A program made the position numbers and the translations under genes. The notes beneath the pieces are model-generated. The model had not been told where the DNA came from, did not search any database, and saw only the letters and a program-made list of their open reading frames with translations. A DNA stretch of 38,041 bases from Woeseiaceae bacterium (GTDB taxonomy: Bacteria; Pseudomonadota; Gammaproteobacteria; Steroidobacterales; Woeseiaceae): assembly GCA_030066625.1 (NCBI GenBank), contig JASJBG010000049.1, positions 1-38,041 on the forward strand. The letters are read 5' to 3'. Every line of letters begins with the position of its first letter. Within the stretch, counting starts at the first letter, position 1. This document shows, in pieces, positions 26,651 through 34,653 of this stretch.

Positions 26651-26745
26651 TCCCGGGGACAGCAAAGGCCGAGACCTTTTCGGGTAACAAGCCTTAGAAC
26701 CCGGGGACAGCCAAAGCCGAGACGTTCAGCGGGCAGCGCCCGTAG
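26615..26745 (+). repeat. Three tandem copies of the solenoid gene's 3' tail, each with its own stop
   Basis: Units begin at 26615, 26662 and 26710 (spacing 47 and 48 bp). Each encodes AKAETFSG followed by RRP, NKP or QRP and a stop (TAA 26648-26650, TAG 26695-26697, TAG 26743-26745). The second and third are preceded by the same ccggggaca (PGT in frame). The first unit is the true C-terminus of the solenoid protein. The later two lie outside any gene I can call and are in a different frame from the first. All differences in the eight shared codons are synonymous. Confidence 0.9.
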
Positions 26746-26811
26746 TTTCGCAGCGACACGGCAGCCATAAAACGCCGCCACGCGTCGCAAGGATCGGTAC
26801 AATCCGGGGCT

Positions 26812-27567
26812 GTGAAGCGTGCAGCCCGCCAAATGCCGCTGTTCCCGGCGGCCGAAGAGCCCGACCCGGCGTCGGGCTTTTCTGTGCGCCAGAGCAGCCG
26901 GGCGCGTCGTTTGTCCATCAAGGTCTATCCGCGCGGCCGGGTCGAGGTCGTCGTTCCGAAACGAACCCGGGCGAGGGACGTCGAAGCGTTCGTCGAGGAA
27001 AACCGCAGTTGGATCGCCAAGACGCTCGAGGCATTTGCCGAGAAGCATCCGCCGGAGCCGTTTCGCCTGCCGGCGCGCATAAGGCTCAGGGCGATAGACC
27101 GGGAGTACGGCGTGCTCTACCAGCCGGCCGAGGGCGATGGCAAGGTTCGTTACCGCGTAAACGGGGACATCGTGACGCTGTCCGGCCGTACCGATGACGA
27201 CGCGGCCTGCGTCGACGCGCTGAGGCGATTCCTGTCCGCGACCGCCAAGGCGCATTTCGCCCCGCGCCTGAAAACGCTGTCGCTGGAGACGGGCAACGCG
27301 TACCAGCGGATGCAGGTTCGCGGGCAGAAGACCTGCTGGGGCAGCCACTCGTCGACAGGTACGATCAGCATCAACTACTGCCTGCTGTTCCTGGACCCGG
27401 CCCTGGTCCGCTACCTGATGATTCACGAGCTTTGCCACGCCCGGCATATGAATCACTCGCGCCGCTTCTGGGCGCTCGTGCACCGCTTCGAACCCCGCTA
27501 CCGGCGCCTCGACAGCCGACTGTCGGACGCGTGGAAGGAGATTCCGACCTGGGTCGGATTACATTAA
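26812..27567 (+). CDS. YgjP-type zinc metallopeptidase (DUF45, M48-like)
   Basis: A 251-residue putative metalloprotease of the COG1451/YgjP family. The zinc motif is HELCHARHMNHS: His205-Glu206 and His209, with His215 downstream. The preceding QKTCWGSHSSTGTISINYCL is also characteristic. The N-terminal QSSRARRLSIKVYPRGRVEVVVP is the family's first beta region. The start is GTG 26812, giving the MPLFP element seen in relatives; ATG 26833 and GTG 26884 are in-frame alternatives. A terminator-like hairpin lies within codons 16-24. A TACAAT at 26798-26803 could be a -10 element but has no partner. Confidence 0.9.
   Translation: MKRAARQMPLFPAAEEPDPASGFSVRQSSRARRLSIKVYPRGRVEVVVPKRTRARDVEAFVEENRSWIAKTLEAFAEKHPPEPFRLPARIRLRAIDREYGVLYQPAEGDGKVRYRVNGDIVTLSGRTDDDAACVDALRRFLSATAKAHFAPRLKTLSLETGNAYQRMQVRGQKTCWGSHSSTGTISINYCLLFLDPALVRYLMIHELCHARHMNHSRRFWALVHRFEPRYRRLDSRLSDAWKEIPTWVGLH
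26858..26881 (+). terminator. Terminator-like hairpin inside the YgjP-type gene
   Basis: AGCCCGAC (26858-26865) pairs perfectly with GTCGGGCT (26871-26878) across a 5-nt loop, and the T run is TTTT at 26878-26881. On the + strand this is a textbook intrinsic terminator or attenuator shape. It sits within the first 25 codons of the gene if GTG 26812 is used, but before it if the in-frame GTG 26884 is the real start. Function is inference. Confidence 0.45.
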
Positions 27568-27599
27568 AACAATAAGTTAGAGTGTTTTTGTAAAGTAAA

Positions 27600-28034
27600 G
27601 TGGAAGCACTGTTCGCGGCCGTCAAATTCGTCTTCGTGGGCTTCTTCGGGCTCATCGCGGTCCTCGTGCTGCTTGCGCTCGTGTTCGGCAAACGCATCAA
27701 GAAGCAATGGGAGTTCGAGGCCGAGTTTCACGATGCGGATGGCCGCGAGTTTGGCGAGTTCGATATCGAGAGTTCGCGAATCGCGAAGGAAGAGCCCGAC
27801 TACACGCTCAAGGCGAAGCTGCACATGCGCCATACGGCGCTCACGCTGCACGCGTCCGTGCAGGTGTTCGTCGAGGAGACGCTAATCCTCGACGGCAGGG
27901 TCGAGACGGAAGGGCGCGTCGTGCTCGATAACAGCCATCTGCAGGTGAGTACGGCCAGCGTGCACACGGGCCAGGATTGCCGCGTCCTCGTCGGCGGCGC
28001 CGAGATTGCCCGTGCCGAGATGCGCGCGGACTAA
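27600..28034 (+). CDS. Small single-pass membrane protein, unknown
   Basis: A 144-residue protein from GTG 27600. One membrane helix (about 8-30, VKFVFVGFFGLIAVLVLLALVF) is followed by KRIKK and a soluble domain of beta character. That domain contains EFEAEFHDADGREFGEFDIE and LHASVQVFVEETLILDGRVE. By the positive-inside rule the C-terminal domain is more likely cytoplasmic. No family is recognised and no ribosome-binding site is evident; the upstream 32 bp are AT-rich. It converges on the DUF2333 gene with a 4-bp overlap of stop codons. Confidence 0.68.
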   Translation: MEALFAAVKFVFVGFFGLIAVLVLLALVFGKRIKKQWEFEAEFHDADGREFGEFDIESSRIAKEEPDYTLKAKLHMRHTALTLHASVQVFVEETLILDGRVETEGRVVLDNSHLQVSTASVHTGQDCRVLVGGAEIARAEMRAD

Positions 28035-29029
28035 CCCTGGTCGAGCAGTTCGCGCAGGTTGATCACCGCGGCGTTCGCACGCGCCAGGTAGTTGGCCATT
28101 ACGAGTGAGTGGTTGGCCGTCAGTCCGAAGCCACCTCCGTTCAGTATTATCGGTGAACGCAGCGGTTCGAGGCTCGCTTCGAGTTCGCGAATGATCTGCC
28201 GCACGCTCGCTCGTGCGTTCTTGTCGTCCAGCACCTGGGCGAAGTCGAGTTCTGCGGCGCGGAAGAAGTGCAGCAGGGCCCATGCCGTGCCGCGGGCCTC
28301 GAAGAATACGTTGTCGATTTGCAGCCATGGGGTGCGGACGTCGACCGTATCCGGCTGTGGCTGAGCGGCGTCGGCTGACGGATCCATGGCCAGTTCCTCG
28401 TTGATCACGTCGTCGGCGACGCTGTTGCCGAGACGGCGTGACATGCTGCCGAGACGCTTTTCGACCTGCGCAAGCCACTCGCGCAGGTTGTCCGCGCGCG
28501 CGTAGAACTGTGCGTCGGGCTTTGCCGACCCGACGAGCCGATCGCGATACCGACTGAATCCCCGGATTCCCTGGCGGTACTGGGATTCGGTCGTCGGCAG
28601 TATCCAGGAGTTATTGTCGAAGAAAAAGTAACCCACGGCGTCGGTCACGTCCGGGTCTTCACTGGACTGAGACTGGCTGCGCGTGTAGTCGTCGCGAGTA
28701 ACGCGGGCCAGGTCACGAACCTGGGTCAGCACGCCGAACTCCCAGCTCGGCATATTGTCGAGCCATACGCCAGGTGGCAGCTTGTCATTCGTCAGGTAGC
28801 CGCCGCGCTTGTCGAGAAGGGTACCTGCGACGCGAATGAGCGTATCCGTTGTGGAATAGCCGATCACAACACGCCCGTCGTCGACATACTCGTTAACCCA
28901 GAACTGGTCCGGCGGCCGCGACCAGTAGATGCCAAGGCAGACCCAGAACAGGAATACGGCCGCTATGACAATACCCGCAGCCTTGATCCAGCGGGGTTTA
29001 CCGATAATGCTCTTGGCGCTCTGTTCCAT
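28031..29029 (-). CDS. DUF2333 family membrane protein
   Basis: A 332-residue protein with one N-terminal membrane helix (about 15-35) and a large, probably periplasmic domain. Features matching DUF2333 as I know it are YSTTDTLIRVAGTLLDKRGGYLTND, PPGVWLDNMPSWEFGVL, DNNSWILPTTESQY and the C-terminal GGFGLTANHSLVMANYLARANAA. Function is unknown; members occur across gammaproteobacteria. The start is ATG 29029. It lies 23 bp after the sirtuin gene on the same strand, so it is probably co-transcribed with it. Confidence 0.88.
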   Translation of the reverse strand: MEQSAKSIIGKPRWIKAAGIVIAAVFLFWVCLGIYWSRPPDQFWVNEYVDDGRVVIGYSTTDTLIRVAGTLLDKRGGYLTNDKLPPGVWLDNMPSWEFGVLTQVRDLARVTRDDYTRSQSQSSEDPDVTDAVGYFFFDNNSWILPTTESQYRQGIRGFSRYRDRLVGSAKPDAQFYARADNLREWLAQVEKRLGSMSRRLGNSVADDVINEELAMDPSADAAQPQPDTVDVRTPWLQIDNVFFEARGTAWALLHFFRAAELDFAQVLDDKNARASVRQIIRELEASLEPLRSPIILNGGGFGLTANHSLVMANYLARANAAVINLRELLDQG

Positions 29030-29052
29030 CCCGTGCTCCGGTTTCGTGAGTG

Positions 29053-29775
29053 TCAGCTTGCAAGCAATCCGAGTAGTTCGGGCAGGACACGCCCCGATTC
29101 ACCCGCAACGGCAAAATGCACCGACGCCGCCTGCTCGGTCGGGTCGGGGTTGATTTCCGCACAGACGGCGCCGTTCTCCCTCGCTATATCAATGAGGCCG
29201 GCCGCCGGGTAAACAAGTGCCGAGGTGCCGATCGACAGGAACATCTCGCAGTCGGCGGCGGCGGCGAAGGCCCGGTCGATGGCGTCCGAGGGGATCGCCT
29301 CGCCGAACCAGACGACGCCAGGGCGCAGCAGGCCGCCGCACGCCTCGCAGCGGGGCAGTTCCTCGTCAGCGGCGTCGCCTGGCCGGCCGCAGTCGAAACA
29401 CCGGTCGACAAACAGGTTGCCGTGAAACTCGATCACGTCGGCACTGCCGGCGCGCTGGTGCAGGCCGTCGACGTTCTGCGTCACGAGCGTGAGCCGCGGA
29501 AGCATGCCGGCGAGCTCGGCGAGCGCGGTATGGCCGGCGTTGGGCACGACGCCCGCGACGAGTTCACGCCGCCACCGGTACCAGCGCCAAACGAGCGCCG
29601 GGTCGCGGCTGAAACCCTCCCGCGTGGCGAGCTCTAGCGGATTGTAGTCTGCCCAGAGGCCGTCCTGTGCATCCCGGAAAGTGGGCACGCCGCTCTCGGC
29701 GGAGACGCCGGCCCCGGTCAGAACGCAGACATGCCGCGCCTCGGCCAGCGCCTCGATGAGCGCAGCCGGGATCAC
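29053..29775 (-). CDS. cobB: NAD-dependent protein deacylase (sirtuin, CobB-like)
   Basis: A 240-residue sirtuin that removes acyl groups from lysines using NAD+. The NAD site is GAGVSAESGVPTFRD (21-35) and TQNVDGLHQRAG (99-110). The catalytic His118 is in EFHGN, and the zinc cysteines are Cys126, Cys129, Cys143 and Cys146. Tyr66 and Arg69 in WYRWRRE match the Tyr-x-x-Arg pair that lets SIRT5 and E. coli CobB accept succinyl-lysine, so desuccinylase as well as deacetylase activity is likely. The start is GTG 29775. The gene's 5' side is occupied by a repeat tract, so its promoter may lie in or beyond that tract. Confidence 0.95.
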   Translation of the reverse strand: MIPAALIEALAEARHVCVLTGAGVSAESGVPTFRDAQDGLWADYNPLELATREGFSRDPALVWRWYRWRRELVAGVVPNAGHTALAELAGMLPRLTLVTQNVDGLHQRAGSADVIEFHGNLFVDRCFDCGRPGDAADEELPRCEACGGLLRPGVVWFGEAIPSDAIDRAFAAAADCEMFLSIGTSALVYPAAGLIDIARENGAVCAEINPDPTEQAASVHFAVAGESGRVLPELLGLLAS

Positions 29776-29816
29776 CGCAGGCCCCGGCTTGCAGTTAGGC
29801 GGTTAGCCCGCTGATG

Positions 29817-29909
29817 GAAACGGAAGGAGCGAGGGCGTGCGAGACAAGGCGAAGATCGGCGAAAAAGCGCAGCGTACCCAGACGTCTGGGCAGTTGAACC
29901 AGTCTCCGT
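29817..29909. repeat. Modular repeat, copy 1 (short form)
   Basis: A 93-bp unit beginning gaaacggaaggagc and containing gtgcgagacaaggcgaagatcggcg in two parts. It then has aaaaagcgcagcgtac and a perfect 14-bp palindrome CCCAGACGTCTGGG (29877-29890), and ends cagttgaaccagtctccgt. It lacks the right hairpin arm present in copy 4. It begins 42 bp upstream of the sirtuin start codon. Confidence 0.95.
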
Positions 29910-30002
29910 GAAACGGAAGGAGCCAGGTGGTGCGAGACAAGGCGAAGATCGGCGAAAAAGCGCAGCGTACCCAGACGTCTTAGCAGTTGAAACCGTCTCC
30001 GT
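29910..30002. repeat. Modular repeat, copy 2 (short form)
   Basis: A 93-bp unit in direct orientation to copy 1, nearly identical from gtgcgagacaagg to cccagacgtct. It differs at its left edge (gccaggtgg for gcgagggc) and in the palindrome, where tctggg has become tcttag, breaking symmetry. It ends cagttgaaaccgtctccgt. Like copy 1 it lacks the right arm. Confidence 0.95.
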
Positions 30003-30128
30003 GAAACGGAAGGAACCAGGTTGTGCGAGACAAGGCGAAGATCGGCGAAGAAGCGGAGCGTACAAGAACGTACGTGAGCATTCTGAGCCGATCCTATACC
30101 CAGTCCGGGCAGTTGAACCAGTCTCCGT
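30003..30128. repeat. Modular repeat, copy 3 (long form)
   Basis: A 126-bp unit. Beyond gcgtac it carries an insert relative to copies 1 and 2: aagaacgtacgtgagcattctg, then gagccgatc. After the insert it rejoins the common end (cccagtccgggcagttgaacc). GATCGGC (left) and GCCGATC (right) are complementary arms. The pair is matched in copy 4 by GACCGGC and GCCGGTC. Confidence 0.95.
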
Positions 30129-30250
30129 GAAACGGAAGGAGCGAGGGCGTGCGAGACAAGGCGAAGACCGGCGAAAAAGCGCAGCGTACACGAACGTACG
30201 TGAGCATTTTGAGCCGGTCTTCAACGCCGTATCGCGTGTCCTCGCGACGG
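30129..30250. repeat. Modular repeat, copy 4, complete hairpin element
   Basis: The unit begins gaaacggaaggagcgagg and contains a full imperfect palindrome at 30141-30245. GCGAGG (30141-30146) pairs with CCTCGC (30240-30245), and AAGACCGGC (30164-30172) pairs perfectly with GCCGGTCTT (30213-30221). Further pairing lies between, and a cgtac/gtacg core sits at the apex. It abuts the 3' end of acnA, whose stop is at 30256-30258. Together the four copies fill the 480-bp acnA-cobB gap (29776-30255), which holds no gene. Confidence 0.95.
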
Positions 30251-30255
30251 CGATA

Positions 30256-32919
30256 CTACGCCGCGAGTTGTCTCAACACGTAGTGGAGGATGCCGCCGTG
30301 CTCGTAGTAGTCCCTCTCCTTCGGGGTATCGATGCGAATCGTCGCCTCGAACGTGATCGGGTCGCCGCTTTCTGGCGTTGCCGTCACGGTTACCGTGTCG
30401 GCGTCCGCCGTCGTGTGACCCGTGATGTCGAAGGTCTCGGTACCGTTGAGTCCCAGCGTCTCCGCATTCTCGCCCGACTTGAACTGCAGCGGCAGCACGC
30501 CCATGCCGATCAGGTTCGAACGGTGGATGCGCTCGAAGCTTGCAGCGATAACGGCCTTGACGCCGAGCAGCAGCGTGCCCTTTGCGGCCCAGTCGCGCGA
30601 CGAACCTGTGCCGTACTCGGTGCCGGCGAGCACGATCAGCGGCGTGCCCTCCTGCTTGTACTTCAGGGATGCGTCGTAAATCGACATCTGTTCACCGCTC
30701 GGCTGGTGCTTCGTCCAGCCACCCTCGGTGCCGGGAGCGAGCTGGTTGCGCAGGCGGATGTTCGCGAACGTGCCCCGCATCATGACTTCATGGTTGCCGC
30801 GGCGTGAGCCGTAGGAGTTGAAGTCGACCGGCTTGACGCCCTGGTCGACCAGGTACTGCGCCGCCGGGCTGTCGGCAGCAATGCTGCCGGCCGGCGAGAT
30901 GTGGTCGGTAGTAACCGAGTCGCCGAGCAGCGCGAGCACGCGCGCTCCCGATATCTCCGTGACCGGCGCCGGGTCCTTCGTCATACCCTCGAAGTAGGGT
31001 GGGTTCTTGACGTAGGTCGAGGCCTCGTCCCAGGTGTAGATCTCGCCCTCGGGCGAGTCGATGCCTTTCCAGTTGGCGTCACCCTCGAAGACGCTGTCGT
31101 AGCTCGACTTGAACATGTTCGAGTCGATATTCGCGCCGACGACGGCATGAATCTCGTCCTGGCTCGGCCAGATATCCTTCAGGAAGACCGGGTTGCCGTC
31201 CTGGTCTTCGCCGAGCTGCTCCTCGAACAGGTTGACGTCGAGGTTGCCGGCAAGTGCGTAGGCAACAACAAGCGGCGGCGATGCCAGGAAGTTCATGCGC
31301 ACGAGCGGGTGGATGCGGCCCTCGAAGTTGCGGTTTCCGGAGAGCACGCTCGTGCCCACGACGTCGCCTTGCTGCACGGCCTCGGCAATCTCGGGCATGA
31401 GCGGCCCGGAGTTGCCGATGCAGGTCGTACAGCCGTAGCCCACCGTGTAGAAACCGATCGCGTCGAGGTCGTCGAGCAGATCGGCCTTCTCGAGATAGTC
31501 CGTTACCACGCGCGAACCGGGCGCGAGGCTCGTCTTGACCCACGGCTTCGCGCTCAGGCCCTTTTCCCGTGCGTTGCGGGCGAGCAGGCCCGCTGCCACC
31601 ATGACGGCAGGGTTCGACGTGTTCGTGCAGCTCGTAATGGCGGCGATCAATACCGCCCCGTCACGGATCTCGGCGTCCTCACCATTGATATTCGCGACGG
31701 CGCTGCCGCCGTTCGGGCGATCTGCCGTCATCTTTGCGAGATGGTCGGCATAGACGCTGTCGGCCTCCTTGAGCAGGATGCGGTCCTGCGGGCGCTTCGG
31801 CCCGGAGATGCACGGCTCAACGGAGCCGAGGTCCAGTTCCAGCGTATCCGTGTATAGCGCATCGGGCTGGCCGTCCTCACGCCACAGGCCCTGTTCCTTC
31901 GCATAGGCTTCGACGAGCGCAATCTGCTGCGGATCGCGGCCCGACAGCTCGAGGTAGCGGGTCGTCATGCCGTCGATCGGGAAAATTGCGCAGGTCGAAC
32001 CGAACTCCGGCGACATGTTGCCGAGCGTGGCGCGGTCCGCGAGCGGCATGTCGGCGAGGCCGTCGCCGAAGAACTCGACAAACTTGCCGACGACGCCCTT
32101 GTCGCGGAGCATCTCGGTCACGGTCAGCACGAGGTCAGTCGCCGTGGCGCCTTCCTTCAGTTTGCCGGTCAGCTTGAAGCCGATGACGTGCGGGATCAGC
32201 ATCGTAATCGGCTGGCCGAGCATCGCGGCCTCCGCCTCGATGCCGCCGACACCCCAGCCGAGGACGCCGAGGCCGTTGATCATCGTCGTGTGCGAATCGG
32301 TGCCGACGACCGTGTCGGGATACGCACTGCGCGTGCCCTTGCGGTCGGCGTCGAAGATCACCCGCGACAGGTACTCGAGGTTCACCTGGTGGACGATGCC
32401 CGTGTTGGGCGGTACGACGCGGAAATTCTCGAAGGCGCTCTGTCCCCAGCGCAGGAACGAATAGCGCTCCTTGTTGCGCTGGAACTCGATCTTGTTGTTC
32501 AGGTCGAGTGAGTTGGCTGCGCCGTAGTTATCGACCTGCACGGAATGGTCGATAACGAGTTCGGCGGGCGACAGCGGGTTGATGGAATCGGCCGAACCGC
32601 CCAGCTTGACGACCGCGTCGCGCATCGCGGCGAGGTCGACAACGGCGGGAACGCCCGTGAAGTCCTGGAGAATGACGCGACTCGGCGTGAACGAGATCTC
32701 CGTGCTCGGGTCGGCTTTCGGGTCCCAGTTGGCGAGCGCGATGATGTCGTCGCGCGTGACGTCGCGACCGTCTTCGTGGCGCAGCAGGTTCTCGAGCAGG
32801 ATCTTGAGAGAGTAGGGAAGGCGGTCTACGTGGCCTTCCTTGACGGCGTCGAGGCGAAAGATTTCGAAGTCATTGCCATCGACGGCAAGCGTCGAGCGCG
32901 CGCCGAAGCTGTCAGTCAT
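30256..32919 (-). CDS. acnA: Aconitate hydratase A
   Basis: An 887-residue [4Fe-4S] enzyme interconverting citrate and isocitrate. Key segments: [52 protein letters not shown] (in two parts), the cluster cysteines in [11 protein letters not shown] and [14 protein letters not shown], and [16 protein letters not shown]-like [16 protein letters not shown] near the C-terminus. It is AcnA/IRP type rather than AcnB. The start was set at ATG 32919, giving [11 protein letters not shown], with ggag nine bases upstream; the frame runs on to 32973 but would overlap mnmA. It lies 25 bp after mnmA on the same strand. Confidence 0.97.
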   Translation of the reverse strand: MTDSFGARSTLAVDGNDFEIFRLDAVKEGHVDRLPYSLKILLENLLRHEDGRDVTRDDIIALANWDPKADPSTEISFTPSRVILQDFTGVPAVVDLAAMRDAVVKLGGSADSINPLSPAELVIDHSVQVDNYGAANSLDLNNKIEFQRNKERYSFLRWGQSAFENFRVVPPNTGIVHQVNLEYLSRVIFDADRKGTRSAYPDTVVGTDSHTTMINGLGVLGWGVGGIEAEAAMLGQPITMLIPHVIGFKLTGKLKEGATATDLVLTVTEMLRDKGVVGKFVEFFGDGLADMPLADRATLGNMSPEFGSTCAIFPIDGMTTRYLELSGRDPQQIALVEAYAKEQGLWREDGQPDALYTDTLELDLGSVEPCISGPKRPQDRILLKEADSVYADHLAKMTADRPNGGSAVANINGEDAEIRDGAVLIAAITSCTNTSNPAVMVAAGLLARNAREKGLSAKPWVKTSLAPGSRVVTDYLEKADLLDDLDAIGFYTVGYGCTTCIGNSGPLMPEIAEAVQQGDVVGTSVLSGNRNFEGRIHPLVRMNFLASPPLVVAYALAGNLDVNLFEEQLGEDQDGNPVFLKDIWPSQDEIHAVVGANIDSNMFKSSYDSVFEGDANWKGIDSPEGEIYTWDEASTYVKNPPYFEGMTKDPAPVTEISGARVLALLGDSVTTDHISPAGSIAADSPAAQYLVDQGVKPVDFNSYGSRRGNHEVMMRGTFANIRLRNQLAPGTEGGWTKHQPSGEQMSIYDASLKYKQEGTPLIVLAGTEYGTGSSRDWAAKGTLLLGVKAVIAASFERIHRSNLIGMGVLPLQFKSGENAETLGLNGTETFDITGHTTADADTVTVTATPESGDPITFEATIRIDTPKERDYYEHGGILHYVLRQLAA

Positions 32920-32944
32920 CGTGTCGTTCTCCGGGGTGTTGTTG

Positions 32945-34102
32945 TTAGCGGGCGGCGGCGATGCCGGCGCCATCAGGGGCGCGCATTATAGCGGATCGGG
33001 GTTCCGTTTTGTCGATGACACCGCCGCCGAGGCAGCGTTCGCCGGCGTAGAAGACGGCGAACTGTCCGGGCGCCACGGCGCGCTGCGGCTCCTCGAAGCT
33101 CACTCGCGCGCTGCCGTCTTCCCGGCCGGTCACGGTGGCGGCCTGGTCGGCCTGCCGGTAGCGAACTTTTGTCGAGCATTCGAGGCCCCTGGCGAGCCCT
33201 TCGGGCGGGGCGCCTATCCAGTGCAGGTCGGTGGCAACCAGCGCCGTCGAGTCCAGCGCGTCGCTCTCGCCCTGGTCGACCAGCAGCGCGTTCTTGTCGA
33301 GGTCCTTGCCAACGACGTACCACGGGCTGTCGCCGGCGTCGCTGCGGCCGCCGATGCCGAGCCCTTTGCGCTGGCCCAGCGTGTAGTACATGAGGCCCGA
33401 GTGCGTGCCCAGTTCGCGACCGTCCAGGCTCCGGATCGGTCCCGGGTTGGCCGGGAGATAGGTGGAGAGAAACTCGCGAAACGGCCGCTCGCCGATGAAG
33501 CAGATCCCCGTGCTGTCCTTCTTCTCGTGAACGCTCAGGCCATATTCGCGTGCCATGGCGCGCACGTCGGTCTTGACGAGTTCGCCGAGCGGGAAGACGG
33601 TTTCCGCCAGTGCCTCCGCAGGTACGGCATGCAGGAAGTAGCTCTGGTCCTTGGCCGGGTCGGCGCCCTTCAGGAGTGCGGGCACGCCGTCAATCGTTGC
33701 CGTACGGGCGTAGTGGCCGGTAGCGAGCAGTTCGCCGCCGAGGCGCTTCGCGTACTCGCGGAAGGCGCCGAACTTGATCTCGCGGTTGCACAGTACGTCC
33801 GGGTTCGGCGTGCGGCCGGCCGCGTACTCGGCGAGAAAGCACTCGAACACGCGTTCCCGGTACTCGCGGGCGAAATTGACGTGGTGCAGCGGACTCCCGA
33901 GCCGCTCGCAGACCCCGCGCGCGTCCTGCAGGTCTTCTGCGGCCGTGCAGTAGCCATCGTCGTCTTCCCAGTTCGTCATGTGCAGCGCCTGCACACGAGC
34001 GCCGGCCTCCTTCAGGAGGATCGCGGCGACGGCCGAGTCGACGCCACCGGACAGTCCGAGGACGACATCACGGCCGGCAATATTGGAGAGGTCAAAGGCC
34101 AT
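32945..34102 (-). CDS. mnmA: tRNA-specific 2-thiouridylase MnmA
   Basis: A 385-residue enzyme that installs the 2-thio group on U34 of tRNA-Lys, -Glu and -Gln. The PP-loop is [12 protein letters not shown] (16-27). The catalytic cysteines are Cys105 ([12 protein letters not shown]) and Cys201 ([13 protein letters not shown]). [19 protein letters not shown] and KVRYRQ mark the C-terminal domains. The upstream gene nudJ ends 38 bp away. The short gap contains gataaaat close to the ATG and no good ribosome-binding site. Confidence 0.97.
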   Translation of the reverse strand: MAFDLSNIAGRDVVLGLSGGVDSAVAAILLKEAGARVQALHMTNWEDDDGYCTAAEDLQDARGVCERLGSPLHHVNFAREYRERVFECFLAEYAAGRTPNPDVLCNREIKFGAFREYAKRLGGELLATGHYARTATIDGVPALLKGADPAKDQSYFLHAVPAEALAETVFPLGELVKTDVRAMAREYGLSVHEKKDSTGICFIGERPFREFLSTYLPANPGPIRSLDGRELGTHSGLMYYTLGQRKGLGIGGRSDAGDSPWYVVGKDLDKNALLVDQGESDALDSTALVATDLHWIGAPPEGLARGLECSTKVRYRQADQAATVTGREDGSARVSFEEPQRAVAPGQFAVFYAGERCLGGGVIDKTEPRSAIMRAPDGAGIAAAR

Positions 34103-34140
34103 AGGGCGCGGATTTTATCATCCGCCGCCAGCCACGGCGT

Positions 34141-34632
34141 CTACACGAGGTCGGCGCGTGCCAGTACCCGGTCGACGTGGTGGGTCAGGGGCAGCATGCC
34201 CGTGAGCAGCGTGTCGGACTCGCGTCGGCCGGACTCGAAGTCCTGCACGCAGCGCAGCACGACCGGCGAACGCAGGCGCGGCTGCATGTCAGCGAGATCG
34301 TCGAGCGTGTACCAGCGGCGGCCGATGATGCCCTTGTCCAGCTTCAAGCTCTCGTCGAGTTCGACGAACTCGGCGACATAGACGAGGCGCAGGAACTGCT
34401 GGCGCGTCTGCGGGTGGATCCAGAGATACACGCCGATCAGTTCGCCGCAATCGACCGTGCAGCCCGTTTCCTCGAGCACCTCGCGGACGATGGCATCTTC
34501 GGGCGCCTCGCCCGACTCGATGTGGCCACCCGGCTGGTTGATGACGATGCGGTTCATGGCCTGCTCTTCGACGAGCAGGTAGCGGCCTTCGTGGTAAACG
34601 ACGGCCGAGACGGTCAGGTCCGTGGGATACAT
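34141..34632 (-). CDS. nudJ: Nudix hydrolase, NudJ-like
   Basis: A 163-residue Nudix enzyme. The complete box GX5EX7REVxEExG is Gly36-Gly57 (GGHIESGEAPEDAIVREV, then LEETG). The surrounding YLLVEEQAMNRIVINQP and FLRLVYVAEF match NudJ (YmfB), which hydrolyses nucleoside tri- and diphosphates and thiamine pyrimidine pyrophosphate in E. coli. Adjacency to mnmA is also as in E. coli, which supports the name. The start is ATG 34632, preceded by ggaaa. Confidence 0.9.
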   Translation of the reverse strand: MYPTDLTVSAVVYHEGRYLLVEEQAMNRIVINQPGGHIESGEAPEDAIVREVLEETGCTVDCGELIGVYLWIHPQTRQQFLRLVYVAEFVELDESLKLDKGIIGRRWYTLDDLADMQPRLRSPVVLRCVQDFESGRRESDTLLTGMLPLTHHVDRVLARADLV

Positions 34633-34653
34633 CCGGTTTCCGTGATTATTGAA

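Noticed and set aside
26536-27483. A 315-residue minus-strand frame across the tail repeats and the metalloprotease gene
   Set aside because: The 48-bp spacing keeps this frame open through the repeats; the rest is antisense to the HELCH-containing protease.
27543-27560. Terminator at the end of the YgjP-type gene (TCCGAC with GTCGGA)
   Set aside because: The 6-bp stem lies inside the coding end and is followed by ttacatta rather than a T run on either strand.
29817-30250. CRISPR array
   Set aside because: The units are 93-126 bp, nearly identical throughout and contiguous, with no unique spacers of uniform length and no cas genes nearby.
29908-30807. A 299-residue plus-strand reading frame and its minus-strand counterpart over 29772-30224
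   Set aside because: Both owe their openness to a 93-bp repeat (a multiple of three) and, for the former, to the antisense of acnA. Neither has a ribosome-binding site or a recognisable domain.
32840-34381. A 513-residue plus-strand frame antisense to mnmA and acnA
   Set aside because: High GC content keeps antisense frames open. The minus-strand genes are unmistakable, and the antisense protein is Arg/Ala/Val-rich without motifs.
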